From contig JAZKXV010000002.1 in NCBI GenBank assembly GCA_045611785.1, forward strand, positions 46,862-110,861: a DNA stretch of 64,000 bases, in the 5' to 3' direction. This document shows, one piece after another, positions 7,499-15,794 of the stretch (positions within the stretch are counted from its first letter, which is position 1; every line of letters starts with the position of its first letter). The translations under genes were made by a program, and so were the position numbers. Under the pieces are notes generated by a model. The model did not search any database and was not told the DNA's origin. It saw nothing but the letters and a program-made list of their open reading frames with translations. The DNA comes from JAFTYO01 sp045611785. GTDB lineage: Bacteria; Pseudomonadota; Alphaproteobacteria; RF32; CAG-239.

Positions 7499-9238
7499 TT
7501 ATTTTTCAAAAGATGCTTTTATATTTTGTCTTTGCTCTTCTAAATTAAAGTCTGCTTGAACATTAAGTTGCGGTGCAATAGCTTTTATTATGTTTCCACC
7601 TGTTGGTGCTGCGTTCCATCCTGATGTAACGAAACCATGTGTTGTATCACCCTTTGGTTCATCTAAAACCACTATAATTGAATATTTTGGAGAACTTGCC
7701 GGAAATGCCGCTAAAAATGAAGTCATAACCTTTTTTTCTACATATTTACCTTTTTCTCCAAGTTTATTTGCTGTTCCGGTTTTACCGATTACTTGATATC
7801 CTTCAATGTTTGCCTTTTTTGCAGAACCTTTAATTACAACATCTCGTAATAAAGGCACCATTTTTTGTGAAGTCGACTCTGAAATAACTCTTCGTGGAGC
7901 TGGAACATTAGAGTTTTTAACAAGTGTCGGATAATAGTATATACCGCCATTTATCAAAGAATTAAAAGCTGTAATAATGTGCAATGGAGTTGAAGACAAA
8001 CCATAACCATACGATACGGTTGCCATAGTGTGCTCTCTCCAATCATGTTCCGAAGGAAATATAGGTTTAGCTTTCTCAAGAACCTCAAACTCAGATAATC
8101 TTTCAGAAAAACCTAAGTTAACCAAAAACTCACGTTGTTTTTCTTTTCCTATACGACTAATTATTTGAGCAGATCCGATATTTGATGAATATATTAAAAT
8201 TTCACCAACACTTAACCACCTGTTCTCACCTCTATAATCTTTAACTGTTACACCCTTAAATTTTAATGGCTGAGTTGCATCAAATTTATCAGTTACCTTT
8301 ATTTTTTTACTTTCTAAGCCTAAAGCTGTATTAAATGTTTTAAATACTGAACCGGCTTCATATACACCCTGAGTAGCAAAATTGAACATCGATTTATCAC
8401 CGACAGGTCTTTTAACATTTGGATTATAATCAGGCAAAGACACCATGGAAATTATTTCACCATTGGTTGTGTCCATAACAATGGCTGTTGCTCCCAAAGC
8501 ATTATATAATTCCATAGCTTTGCTTAATTCTTCTCTGATTGTATCTTGAATGGAAGTGTCTATGGTTAATTGAAGCGGTTGAGAAGATTGTGTTAATCTC
8601 TCATGCATATATTTTTCTAAACCACCAATTCCGTTATTATCAATATCTGTAAAGCCTAAAATGTGTGAAAACAAATTATCATGTGGATATATACGAGCTT
8701 GGTTATCCTTAAACTCTAATGCCGGAATCCCCAAATTGTGCACCTCTGCTTGTTGTGATGGCGATAAATTACGTTTAATTTCATTATATTTTTGTTTTTT
8801 CAAACCTTTTAAAATGGTGTCATAATCTACATCTGGAATAATTAAAGCAAGCTCTGCGGCAACCTTTTCTACATTTTCTATTTTAGGTTTTTTTGCAACT
8901 TGCAGTGTAACTGTAGGAAGAGATGTCGCAATAATTGTGCCATTTCTATCAATAACATCGGCTCTAGAAACCGGTAGCTTAATTTCTTGCTCTTTGTATA
9001 CTTCTTCAAATCTGTTAATAACAACACCGTTTACAAGGCATAAATAAAAAACTTTACTGACAATTACTATATATACAAGTATAAATAAAAAAACCGCAAA
9101 AAGCATTCTCTTTTTACATACTAAAACAGCCTGAACATTTTGATTTTCAGTAAAACTAACATCATTAAACGCCACTTGTTTATTATCAAATGGCAAAGCA
9201 TAACTACGATTTCTTTTAGAAAAATTCATTTCCAACAA
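7499..9238 (-). CDS. ftsI: division peptidoglycan transpeptidase FtsI (PBP3)
   Basis: Monofunctional class B penicillin-binding protein that crosslinks septal peptidoglycan with FtsW and FtsL. One membrane segment (about 44-65), a dimerisation/pedestal domain, then the transpeptidase domain with SVFK at 297-300 (nucleophile Ser297), SSN at 351-353 and KTGT at 486-489. At 579 residues the length is typical. The start is unusual: GGTGGA lies 5 nt before a TTG at 9238 and 8 nt before a second TTG at 9235, while the first ATG (9229) is 14 nt away, so a TTG start is likely. It is the last dcw gene here, 12 bp after ftsL. murE does not follow. Confidence 0.96.
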   Translation of the reverse strand: MLEMNFSKRNRSYALPFDNKQVAFNDVSFTENQNVQAVLVCKKRMLFAVFLFILVYIVIVSKVFYLCLVNGVVINRFEEVYKEQEIKLPVSRADVIDRNGTIIATSLPTVTLQVAKKPKIENVEKVAAELALIIPDVDYDTILKGLKKQKYNEIKRNLSPSQQAEVHNLGIPALEFKDNQARIYPHDNLFSHILGFTDIDNNGIGGLEKYMHERLTQSSQPLQLTIDTSIQDTIREELSKAMELYNALGATAIVMDTTNGEIISMVSLPDYNPNVKRPVGDKSMFNFATQGVYEAGSVFKTFNTALGLESKKIKVTDKFDATQPLKFKGVTVKDYRGENRWLSVGEILIYSSNIGSAQIISRIGKEKQREFLVNLGFSERLSEFEVLEKAKPIFPSEHDWREHTMATVSYGYGLSSTPLHIITAFNSLINGGIYYYPTLVKNSNVPAPRRVISESTSQKMVPLLRDVVIKGSAKKANIEGYQVIGKTGTANKLGEKGKYVEKKVMTSFLAAFPASSPKYSIIVVLDEPKGDTTHGFVTSGWNAAPTGGNIIKAIAPQLNVQADFNLEEQRQNIKASFEK

Positions 9239-9250
9239 TTTTATCCACCA

Positions 9251-9616
9251 TTAACGTTCTGCTTTTACTAATTGTCTATAATGTTGATTACTTGCCGCAG
9301 ATGTCAATTTTTTTTCATCTGAGGTGTTCTCATACTTGAATGGTAACGCAGAATAGTTAATAATTTGTTCAGCTTTCACATTATTTAACTTAATATGTTC
9401 TGAAGCAAGCTTTCTTAAACGTGCAGGATTATTTAATTGGCTCCATTGAGCTTTCAACACTTGAATATTTTTTGCATCATTATGTATCTCTTCATTAATG
9501 CGAGATAATTCATTTTCAAGATCATGAACCTGATTCTTTAATATGAAAGAACCGAAAACCACAACCAAAGTTAATGTACCCCACAATACCTTTAGGGCAG
9601 TTTTAGTATTAAACAT
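9251..9616 (-). CDS. ftsL: cell division protein FtsL
   Basis: Small bitopic protein of the FtsQLB complex: one membrane segment at about residues 10-26, then a heptad-like coiled coil (about 30-58) and a short soluble tail with the NPARLRKLASEH stretch typical of FtsL. At 121 residues it has family length. Sequence similarity in FtsL is weak, so the call rests on topology plus position between rsmH and ftsI. AGGAG lies before the ATG. The start overlaps the rsmH stop by 8 bp, implying coupled translation. Confidence 0.9.
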   Translation of the reverse strand: MFNTKTALKVLWGTLTLVVVFGSFILKNQVHDLENELSRINEEIHNDAKNIQVLKAQWSQLNNPARLRKLASEHIKLNNVKAEQIINYSALPFKYENTSDEKKLTSAASNQHYRQLVKAER

Positions 9617-10541
9617 TATTCACTCCTTTATTTTTTATAGCGTATCTTAATTTTGCAGAGCGTGCTCTTGGATTTTCCACACATTCTTCTTCTGTAGGAG
9701 CAATTGCCTTAGATACGACATCAAAAATTATATCAGTATTTTTTATCATTTGAGGCATATATCTTGATACGCCATTATTTTTGCCTGATTTTTCGTTAAA
9801 AAACTTTTTAACGATCCTGTCTTCAAGCGAGTGAAAATCAACCACGACTAAACGCCCTTGCGGCTTGAGCAATGCAGTAGATGCGGCTAACGCATTTTGA
9901 AGCTCTTTTAATTCTTCATTTACTGCAATCCGCAATGCCTGAAACGTACGTGTAGCAGGATTGATTTGTCCGAAATTTTTATGAATAATACTATAAATAA
10001 TTTCAGCCAATTCGGTAGTTGTTTCAATAGGTTTATTTTTTCTGTATTCAACAATTTTACGAGCAATTTGACGAGACTTCTTTTCTTCGCCATATAAATA
10101 AATTAAATCAGCCAACTCCTGCTCTTCCATATTATTTACAATATCAGCAGCACTTATTCCGCTTAATGACATACGCATATCAAGCGGAGCCTCTTTTGAA
10201 AAAGAAAAACCTCTTTCTGCATCATCGAGTTGCATTGATGACACACCGATATCAAAAACAAAGCCATCAACCGGAGTTTCAATCAGCTCATCAATGTTTC
10301 CAAATCTACCTGAAACAAAGGTAAAACGATCTCCATATTTTGCTTTTAATTCTCGCGCTCTGGGTAAAACTGTAGGATCTCTGTCAATTGCAATTACATT
10401 ACAATTAGCAGCTTCTAAAATTGCTGTGGTATATCCGCCATTACCGAATGTAGCATCAACATATGTTTGATTATCTTGAGGATTAAGATACTTTACTACC
10501 TCATTCAACATAACAGGAATATGTCTTTGCTTACAATCCAT
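9609..10541 (-). CDS. rsmH: 16S rRNA (cytosine1402-N4)-methyltransferase RsmH
   Basis: Methylates N4 of C1402 in the 16S rRNA decoding centre using SAM. The HIPVMLNEV opening, the SAM-binding DATFGNGGYT motif near residue 30, FDIGVSSMQLD, the ATRTFQALRI stretch and VVDFHSLEDRIVK are all family signatures. 310 residues is normal. The ATG overlaps the mraZ stop (TAATG) with GGAG upstream. Part of the mraZ-rsmH-ftsL-ftsI unit. Confidence 0.97.
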   Translation of the reverse strand: MDCKQRHIPVMLNEVVKYLNPQDNQTYVDATFGNGGYTTAILEAANCNVIAIDRDPTVLPRARELKAKYGDRFTFVSGRFGNIDELIETPVDGFVFDIGVSSMQLDDAERGFSFSKEAPLDMRMSLSGISAADIVNNMEEQELADLIYLYGEEKKSRQIARKIVEYRKNKPIETTTELAEIIYSIIHKNFGQINPATRTFQALRIAVNEELKELQNALAASTALLKPQGRLVVVDFHSLEDRIVKKFFNEKSGKNNGVSRYMPQMIKNTDIIFDVVSKAIAPTEEECVENPRARSAKLRYAIKNKGVNNV

Positions 10542-11014
10542 TAATTAGAATCTCCTGTTTTGTTAACATTTAAAACAGGTCTATTTTTCAAAACTTGCTC
10601 ACGTACACGAGCTTCTTCTGCTTCCCAATTTTCAGGATTCCAAATTTGAAATTTACGGCCTTTACCTACAAACACTGCTGTGTCAGTAATGTTTGCATGT
10701 TTTAATAGTTTTTCGCTTAAAACAATTCTGCCTGTGCTATCAAACGTAAAACGTTTAGCATCACCAAAAATCAAATTTGTTAAATCATCTTGTGTTTGAG
10801 AGAAAAAGTCTGTTGACGTTTCAATTTCCACTGCAAGTTTCTCCAACAAGTCTTCCACACAACCTTCAATACAAGGCGCTGTCAAACTTCTATAACAAAC
10901 AATTTCAGAATTTAATTCTTTAACAATGGATCGATAATCGGCAGGTAAGGAAACACGACCTTTTGCGTCTACCTTATTATAAACAGTATCTAAAAAGAGA
11001 AATGTCTTCCTCAA
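10541..11014 (-). CDS. mraZ: transcriptional regulator MraZ, probable TTG start
   Basis: AbrB-like DNA-binding protein that represses the division/cell wall operon it heads. Two MraZ repeats: the first with VDAKGRVSLPADYR, the second with FDSTGRIVLSEKLLKHA. I place the start at TTG 11014: GAGGG lies 7 nt upstream, and the resulting N terminus aligns with the usual MxxxFL...NKVD opening of alphaproteobacterial MraZ. An in-frame GTG at 11035 would add 7 residues and has GGA only 3-4 nt away. Four TGG repeats with 10-bp phasing lie 40-75 bp upstream (11052-11091), the expected place for autoregulation. Confidence 0.95.
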   Translation of the reverse strand: MRKTFLFLDTVYNKVDAKGRVSLPADYRSIVKELNSEIVCYRSLTAPCIEGCVEDLLEKLAVEIETSTDFFSQTQDDLTNLIFGDAKRFTFDSTGRIVLSEKLLKHANITDTAVFVGKGRKFQIWNPENWEAEEARVREQVLKNRPVLNVNKTGDSN

Positions 11015-11051
11015 ATTCCTACCCTCATAAAGCACTAATCCATCATTAATT

Positions 11052-11091
11052 ATGGTATATCATGGTAATTTATGGGAATCAATGGAAAATT
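11052..11091 (+). promoter_or_regulatory. four 10-bp direct repeats, candidate MraZ operator
   Basis: ATGG recurs at 11052, 11062, 11072 and 11082, each followed by an AT-rich half, giving TGGTA-N5-TGGTA-N5-TGGGA-N5-TGGAA when read on plus. Known MraZ sites are TGGGN repeats separated by 5 nt in front of mraZ, so spacing and position fit. Two copies are weaker matches and the repeats are on the strand opposite to mraZ. Confidence 0.72.
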
Positions 11092-11267
11092 TTCATATTT
11101 TATTAACAGTTCTTGTTTTGTTCTTTCTCGTTCTTGTGTATTTGTTAGATATACTTACTTACAAGAAATTAAAAAATAATAAAAAAAATCCACATACTTG
11201 TGGGTATTTGTAACAAAAGTTTAACAATTTAAAAATTGCGAGTCGTAAAGATGTTTTCAATTGTATA
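11092..11267. other. AT-rich non-coding spacer upstream of mraZ
   Basis: No supported gene. It holds the region that must contain the mra promoter and its upstream DNA, with several GTTCTTG-like words at about 11107-11138. No further feature is clear. Confidence 0.4.
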
Positions 11268-11303
11268 AAACAAGACCTTACAAATTAATGTAAGGTCTTG
11301 TTT
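11268..11303 (-). terminator. strong terminator of the pseudoprotease gene
   Basis: A perfect 14-bp stem (11268-11281 with 11290-11303) and an 8-nt loop directly after the stop at 11307 in the minus direction, with A/T tracts on both sides. Confidence 0.85.
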
Positions 11304-11306
11304 GTT

Positions 11307-13640
11307 TTACTTTATTTCTTCGGATTTCATTTCTTCCGGAGCCCTAGGCGTCGATTTCAATATAAGCTCCGTAACCGGCTTATAAACTGTTTGTTGCCAT
11401 GGACTACTCTTTTCATACTTCTTCTCACAAATTGTAAGCCCCAAACTTCTTAATGCAGTTTCGGTTGGCAAAAATAAGTCCGTTCCTCCCTCGGTTTTTT
11501 TACCTGTATGAGCAAGTCCGTTTACAGTTCCATGACCATCTATCAAAACTCCGCCGATTGTAACTCTCTGAATAAATGTATCCACCATAATTTCAGAACC
11601 AACATCTTCACTATATCTGTAACCGGTAACTTTTCCGTTGTTATCAATATAATTTTCACCATCTTCAAAATCATCAACATCTAATACACCTAAAGTCAAA
11701 AATCCGCCTTGGCCGACCTTGGGTAAATCAAGATTAAGAGAAAGCGGTGTATATTTTGTGCTTTCATCTAACATAATAAGCGCAGTATTTTTACTCAAAT
11801 TCACTCTAACTGCTTTACCTGTTAACTCTTTACCGTTAATGGTTTTTAAGTTATACAAATTATTATCTTTTTTAACAATATTAGCAGAAGTTAAAACAAA
11901 GTTTTCTGAAACGATTAAACCGGCTGCTTTTTTGTTATCGGCATTTTTAATTTCAACTACAGAAGCTCTTACTTTATATAAGTTCTCCGGTGACATACTA
12001 TCATACATAGGTCTATCAACAATGCATAATTCATCAAATATCTTGTCGCCACTTTTCATATCAATCCATGTATCATCAACCACAGCGCAATCACCTCCGG
12101 AGATAACTCCGCCATTTTCATCTATACAATTTTTGAACACAAGATGATCAGATTTAACACCGGAATTCTCTATAATTTTCGCTGGTTCATCTTTTATATG
12201 GTTAATAAAAACCCCTGACGCTTCACTAATTTGCGGCTCTTCAATTTTAGGTTCTTCAATTTGTGTTTCTAAAATTTGAGGTTCACACATTTCACATCCG
12301 GCACAGTCCAAACATCCCGCACATCCGGCACAACTATCAACAAGCATAGTTTGCTCAATAATGATCGGACATAATGTTAAATCTACTTCTTCTCTGGTAA
12401 CCTGACAACTTTTAGCAACTTCTTGTTCTTCTTTAAATTGACATTTTGCCGGATTAAGAGCTGCCTCTTCATCAATAAGAGCTTGACGTTCAGCCGCTAA
12501 TTCTTCAGGTGTCAGTCTTACCATTAACTGATCTTCAAAACCGACTTTATTGCGCAAATTGCTAACAGCGTCAGCAAATGCTTTTTCAACCAAAGCGATT
12601 TCACCGTTTTCTTCTCCACCCGTTAAATCACTATAACCGGTTGTTTCGCCTGTCCACAAAACTTTTGTTTTGCTAATATTTGTTAATTTCCATTCAACCG
12701 TAATTTCAGCTGAACCTGCTCGTTTATTTGTTTTTTCAGCCACTTTCCAATCATATCCGTCACATACATTCATGAAAAAGTCTGTAATTTCTGCTGTCAA
12801 AACATATTCTGGTAATGCAGTTGGAGTTTCTTGCAAACAAATATCTTGCGGTAATTTTATAATATTATAGCAATCAGAAGTAGCTTCTTCAAAAACCTTA
12901 TTAAAGTTCATATCTTTTTCCAAAATACGACCTTTATTCAAAATTGCTTCTTTATCATATCTGCGACATCCGAAAATACGGAAACGATAATTTCCCACTT
13001 TATTAGCATATGGAAAATAATCTGATTTATCAGATAAATTAAAATCAACATGTTCTAAATATATAGGAGCCATATCGCAACAACTACGATTTACTGCTTG
13101 ATATACATAATTTTTGTATTCAACAGTATAATTAGCAATTTTCTTTTCTGGCATTTCACATTTTTCACATGGACCTGTATCAACTAACGGACCACTTTGG
13201 CACCTTTCACAAGGACCGGCATCAAACAGCGGACCGCTATTATGATCAGATGAACAGGAACCTGTATCAAATAACGGACCACTATTATGGTTAGATGAAC
13301 ATGAACCTGTATCAATCAACGGACCACTATTAAAATTAAAAAGTCCGCCTGATGTTTTTTTAGATGCTGCAACATTAATTTCTTCATCAACTTTTACTTG
13401 TGCATCGGCATTAGTAACTGCTGCTTTTTTCACAGGAGTTTTGACTGCTTTTGTGGCCTTATTTTTTGTTTGTTTTTTAACTTCAGGATACAAACCTCTA
13501 CTGCGTCTTTGCATCATATCCCTAATAGACTGTCCGGCGCTGCTTTTAGGTGCAGCACAAACATCTTCAGCCGCAGATAATCCAGCTAATGCAGCCAGAG
13601 CTACAGTAAAGCATATTTTATATATTTTATTAAACTTCAT
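11307..13640 (-). CDS. exported cysteine-rich protein with a trypsin-like pseudoprotease domain
   Basis: 777-aa secreted or periplasmic protein. Layout seen: signal peptide (1 to about 30); a Lys/Ala-rich linker; four 14-15-residue repeats of the form SGPL(I/F/V)D(T/A)G(S/P)C at about 105-161; an unassigned beta-rich domain at about 170-390; a second cysteine-dense patch (CAGCAGCLDCAGCEMC); Glu/Pro linker; and a C-terminal chymotrypsin-like fold at about 555-735. Aligned to HtrA-type proteases, all three triad positions are changed: the TAAH-like site reads SANIV (Asn587), the Asp site reads KNTALI (618-619), and the GNSGG site reads VTIGG (Ile695). It is thus predicted to bind rather than cut. 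Own ribosome site GGAG; own terminator; 14 bp after the comM-like stop. Function unknown. Confidence 0.85.
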   Translation of the reverse strand: MKFNKIYKICFTVALAALAGLSAAEDVCAAPKSSAGQSIRDMMQRRSRGLYPEVKKQTKNKATKAVKTPVKKAAVTNADAQVKVDEEINVAASKKTSGGLFNFNSGPLIDTGSCSSNHNSGPLFDTGSCSSDHNSGPLFDAGPCERCQSGPLVDTGPCEKCEMPEKKIANYTVEYKNYVYQAVNRSCCDMAPIYLEHVDFNLSDKSDYFPYANKVGNYRFRIFGCRRYDKEAILNKGRILEKDMNFNKVFEEATSDCYNIIKLPQDICLQETPTALPEYVLTAEITDFFMNVCDGYDWKVAEKTNKRAGSAEITVEWKLTNISKTKVLWTGETTGYSDLTGGEENGEIALVEKAFADAVSNLRNKVGFEDQLMVRLTPEELAAERQALIDEEAALNPAKCQFKEEQEVAKSCQVTREEVDLTLCPIIIEQTMLVDSCAGCAGCLDCAGCEMCEPQILETQIEEPKIEEPQISEASGVFINHIKDEPAKIIENSGVKSDHLVFKNCIDENGGVISGGDCAVVDDTWIDMKSGDKIFDELCIVDRPMYDSMSPENLYKVRASVVEIKNADNKKAAGLIVSENFVLTSANIVKKDNNLYNLKTINGKELTGKAVRVNLSKNTALIMLDESTKYTPLSLNLDLPKVGQGGFLTLGVLDVDDFEDGENYIDNNGKVTGYRYSEDVGSEIMVDTFIQRVTIGGVLIDGHGTVNGLAHTGKKTEGGTDLFLPTETALRSLGLTICEKKYEKSSPWQQTVYKPVTELILKSTPRAPEEMKSEEIK
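13158..13328 (-). repeat. four tandem coding repeats (SGPLxDxGxC)
   Basis: In-frame tandem repeats of 42-45 nt in the 777-aa gene. The first two copies share SCSS(N/D)HN, the last two share PCE(R/K)C, suggesting two rounds of duplication. They are coding and not CRISPR-like. Confidence 0.85.
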
Positions 13641-13654
13641 TATTGTTCTCCTGT

Positions 13655-15175
13655 TTATATCTTCGACGGCATAATCCGGCGATAATTTAATGCTTCAGCA
13701 ACATGCATTTTAAGCACATTTTTTTCATTTTGCAAGTCTGCAATTGTTCTTGCTAATCTTAATGTTCGATGGTATCCCCTAGCAGACAAATTAAACCTAT
13801 CTGCAGATTTTACCAAAAGTTCTTTGGCGTCATTTTCTAAAGAAACCGCTTTTTCCAACAAATCGCCTTTTAATTGTGAATTTGTATTAAGTTCAGGATA
13901 TCCGAATTCGATAAATCGTTCTTTTTGTATTTTACGAGCTTTTATTACCCTTTCAAGAACAACTTCTGAACTTTCTCCTTTTTCTTTTTCAAAAATATCC
14001 CACGGACTGACTTGCGGAACAAAAATATGAATATCTATTCTATCAAGCAATGGTCCAGAGATCTTTTCTTGATATTCTTGAGCACATTTAGGAGCTTTAA
14101 CGCATTCATGTCCAGGCATGGAATAATATCCACAACGACACGGATTCATAGCCGCAATCAGCTGGAAACGAGCAGGATAAACATGATGATATTCTGCCCT
14201 TGAAACCATAATTTGCCCATTTTCCAAAGGTTGCCTTAAAGCCTCAAGAGTTGAGCGATTAAATTCAGGTAATTCGTCTAAAAACAACACCCCGTTATGT
14301 GCTAACGAAATTTCACCGGGCTTAGCCTTTTTGCCACCACCAACCAATGAAGGTGTTGAAGCGTTATGATGAGGATCTCGATACGGACGTGTAAAATTAA
14401 GCTCTCCGTTTTTTAACTCCCCGGCAACCGAATGTATAATGCATGTTTCCAATGCCTCTTCTGCACTTAACGGAGGCAAAATAGATATCAATCTTGATGC
14501 AAGCATAGATTTACCTGATCCAGGAGGTCCAACCATAAGCATATTATGAGAGCCTGCAGCAGCAATCTCCAATGCCCTTTTAGCACTCTCCTGACCTTTT
14601 ATATCTGCCAAATCAAGTTTATTTTTTAATACTACGCCTTGTTTTGCTGTCGGGAAAGGTAACCCTTGCTTTCCTTTAAAATGATTAATCAACGCAAGCA
14701 AGCTAGGTGTAGCTACAATATTTTTTAAACCACCCCAAACAGCTTCACTTCCTTGCAAATGAGGGCAAATCAAGCCTTTACCATCCCTGTTTGCCTTAAT
14801 TGCAACCGGCAACACTCCATTAACCGGCATTACGGAGTTATCAAGACCTAACTCTCCTAAAATTATATAATCTGCAAGCTCGTCTTGTGGCAAAATTTTC
14901 ATGCAAGCTAAAATACCTGTTGCAATAGCCAAATCAAAATGAGACCCTTCTTTTAACAAATTAGCCGGAGCCAAATTGATTGTAATACGCTCTGCCGGAA
15001 AGCTTATACCAATAGCAGAAAAAGCCGCTCTAACACGCTCTTTACTCTCAGCAACAGCCTTATCAGGAAGACCCACAATGTTAAATGCGGGCATACCAGA
15101 GCTTATTTGAACTTGCAAATCAACGTCCAAAACTTCTAATCCGCTAAAAGCTATGGTATTAATTCTGGCTTGCAT
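13655..15175 (-). CDS. ComM/YifB-family Mg-chelatase-like AAA+ ATPase
   Basis: This family includes ComM, a hexameric helicase that drives branch migration during natural transformation. Domains: N-terminal ChlI-like (about 20-140), AAA+ core with Walker A GPPGSGKS, Walker B FLDELPEF, the MNPCRCGYY cysteine loop, and the C-terminal Mg_chelatase_C helices (RGYHRTLRLARTIADL). The start is the ATG at 15175: GAGGTGG lies 8 nt upstream, and that ribosome site contains the GTG that would otherwise begin a longer frame at 15187. Five bp separate it from the upstream lipoprotein gene. No competence genes are in this window, so a role in DNA uptake is inference. Confidence 0.92.
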   Translation of the reverse strand: MQARINTIAFSGLEVLDVDLQVQISSGMPAFNIVGLPDKAVAESKERVRAAFSAIGISFPAERITINLAPANLLKEGSHFDLAIATGILACMKILPQDELADYIILGELGLDNSVMPVNGVLPVAIKANRDGKGLICPHLQGSEAVWGGLKNIVATPSLLALINHFKGKQGLPFPTAKQGVVLKNKLDLADIKGQESAKRALEIAAAGSHNMLMVGPPGSGKSMLASRLISILPPLSAEEALETCIIHSVAGELKNGELNFTRPYRDPHHNASTPSLVGGGKKAKPGEISLAHNGVLFLDELPEFNRSTLEALRQPLENGQIMVSRAEYHHVYPARFQLIAAMNPCRCGYYSMPGHECVKAPKCAQEYQEKISGPLLDRIDIHIFVPQVSPWDIFEKEKGESSEVVLERVIKARKIQKERFIEFGYPELNTNSQLKGDLLEKAVSLENDAKELLVKSADRFNLSARGYHRTLRLARTIADLQNEKNVLKMHVAEALNYRRIMPSKI

Positions 15176-15180
15176 ATATT

Positions 15181-15510
15181 TTACCACCTCGGAATTTTTT
15201 CATCTTTACGCCAACGACGAGTTGGATAGGTATCAGATTTCAAAGAATCATATTCGGCAGGCAATCTTGGAATGTTAGTCAGTCTTACATATCCTCTTTT
15301 TTCAAATTCTTGAGCACATTCTTCCGTAGAAACATTTGCAGATTGATAACAATATACCAAAACTCTAGTTTCTAAATTTTGCAAACCTATCATATCTTCT
15401 TGATAAGGCAAAACCTGATATACAGGTTCTTGATACTCAAAATAAGAACATGCAGGCAACACAAATAATACGGCTAAAATCCATTTAATATTTATTTTTT
15501 TCATGCGCAT
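15181..15510 (-). CDS. small lipoprotein, uncharacterised
   Basis: 109 residues with a lipoprotein signal ending in the lipobox LPAC (Cys21), so lipid-modified by Lgt and cleaved by LspA. The mature part is short and polar, with two cysteines (VYCYQ, EECAQEF) and a basic end (TRRWRKDEKIPRW). I do not recognise a family. It lies 5 bp upstream of the comM-like gene and is probably cotranscribed with it. An ATG at 15504 is an alternative start. Confidence 0.8.
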   Translation of the reverse strand: MRMKKINIKWILAVLFVLPACSYFEYQEPVYQVLPYQEDMIGLQNLETRVLVYCYQSANVSTEECAQEFEKRGYVRLTNIPRLPAEYDSLKSDTYPTRRWRKDEKIPRW

Positions 15511-15596
15511 AATTCCTCAATATAAAGATTATCTCATATTAAACTAAAATTATTAAAAGAGTCTTTATAAAAACAATCTTAGCCAAAATATTAACA

Positions 15597-15625
15597 TTGA
15601 CAAACTCCACAAAAAAACATAGACT
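15597..15625 (+). promoter_or_regulatory. distal promoter upstream of rpsF
   Basis: TTGACA at 15597-15602, 17-nt spacer, TAGACT at 15620-15625. The perfect -35 box supports it; the -10 is 4 of 6. It would give a leader of about 250 nt or a separate short transcript. Confidence 0.55.
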
Positions 15626-15760
15626 ATAAAAGTCTTAAGATTGAATCTAAACAAGATCAATGTGAAACCTCTCAAAAGGAAAACAAGCCAAACTCAACAC
15701 CAATATCAAATATTACAAACGCAGATATTGGGCATGATTATATGTAACATAAAAAAACTC

Positions 15761-15788
15761 TTGCATAATTAAAGTTTTTATGTATATT
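15761..15788 (+). promoter_or_regulatory. proximal promoter upstream of rpsF
   Basis: TTGCAT at 15761-15766, 16-nt spacer, TATATT at 15783-15788. It would start transcription near 15795, just before the structured leader. Confidence 0.55.
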
Positions 15789-15794
15789 AGCACA

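Noticed and set aside
13158..13328. Short repeats considered as a CRISPR array
   Set aside because: Units are in frame, adjacent and without unique spacers, and encode a clean peptide repeat.
15662..15772. 36-codon open frame starting GTG upstream of rpsF
   Set aside because: No ribosome site, Gln-rich low-complexity content and overlap with an inverted repeat and the proximal promoter; more likely untranslated.
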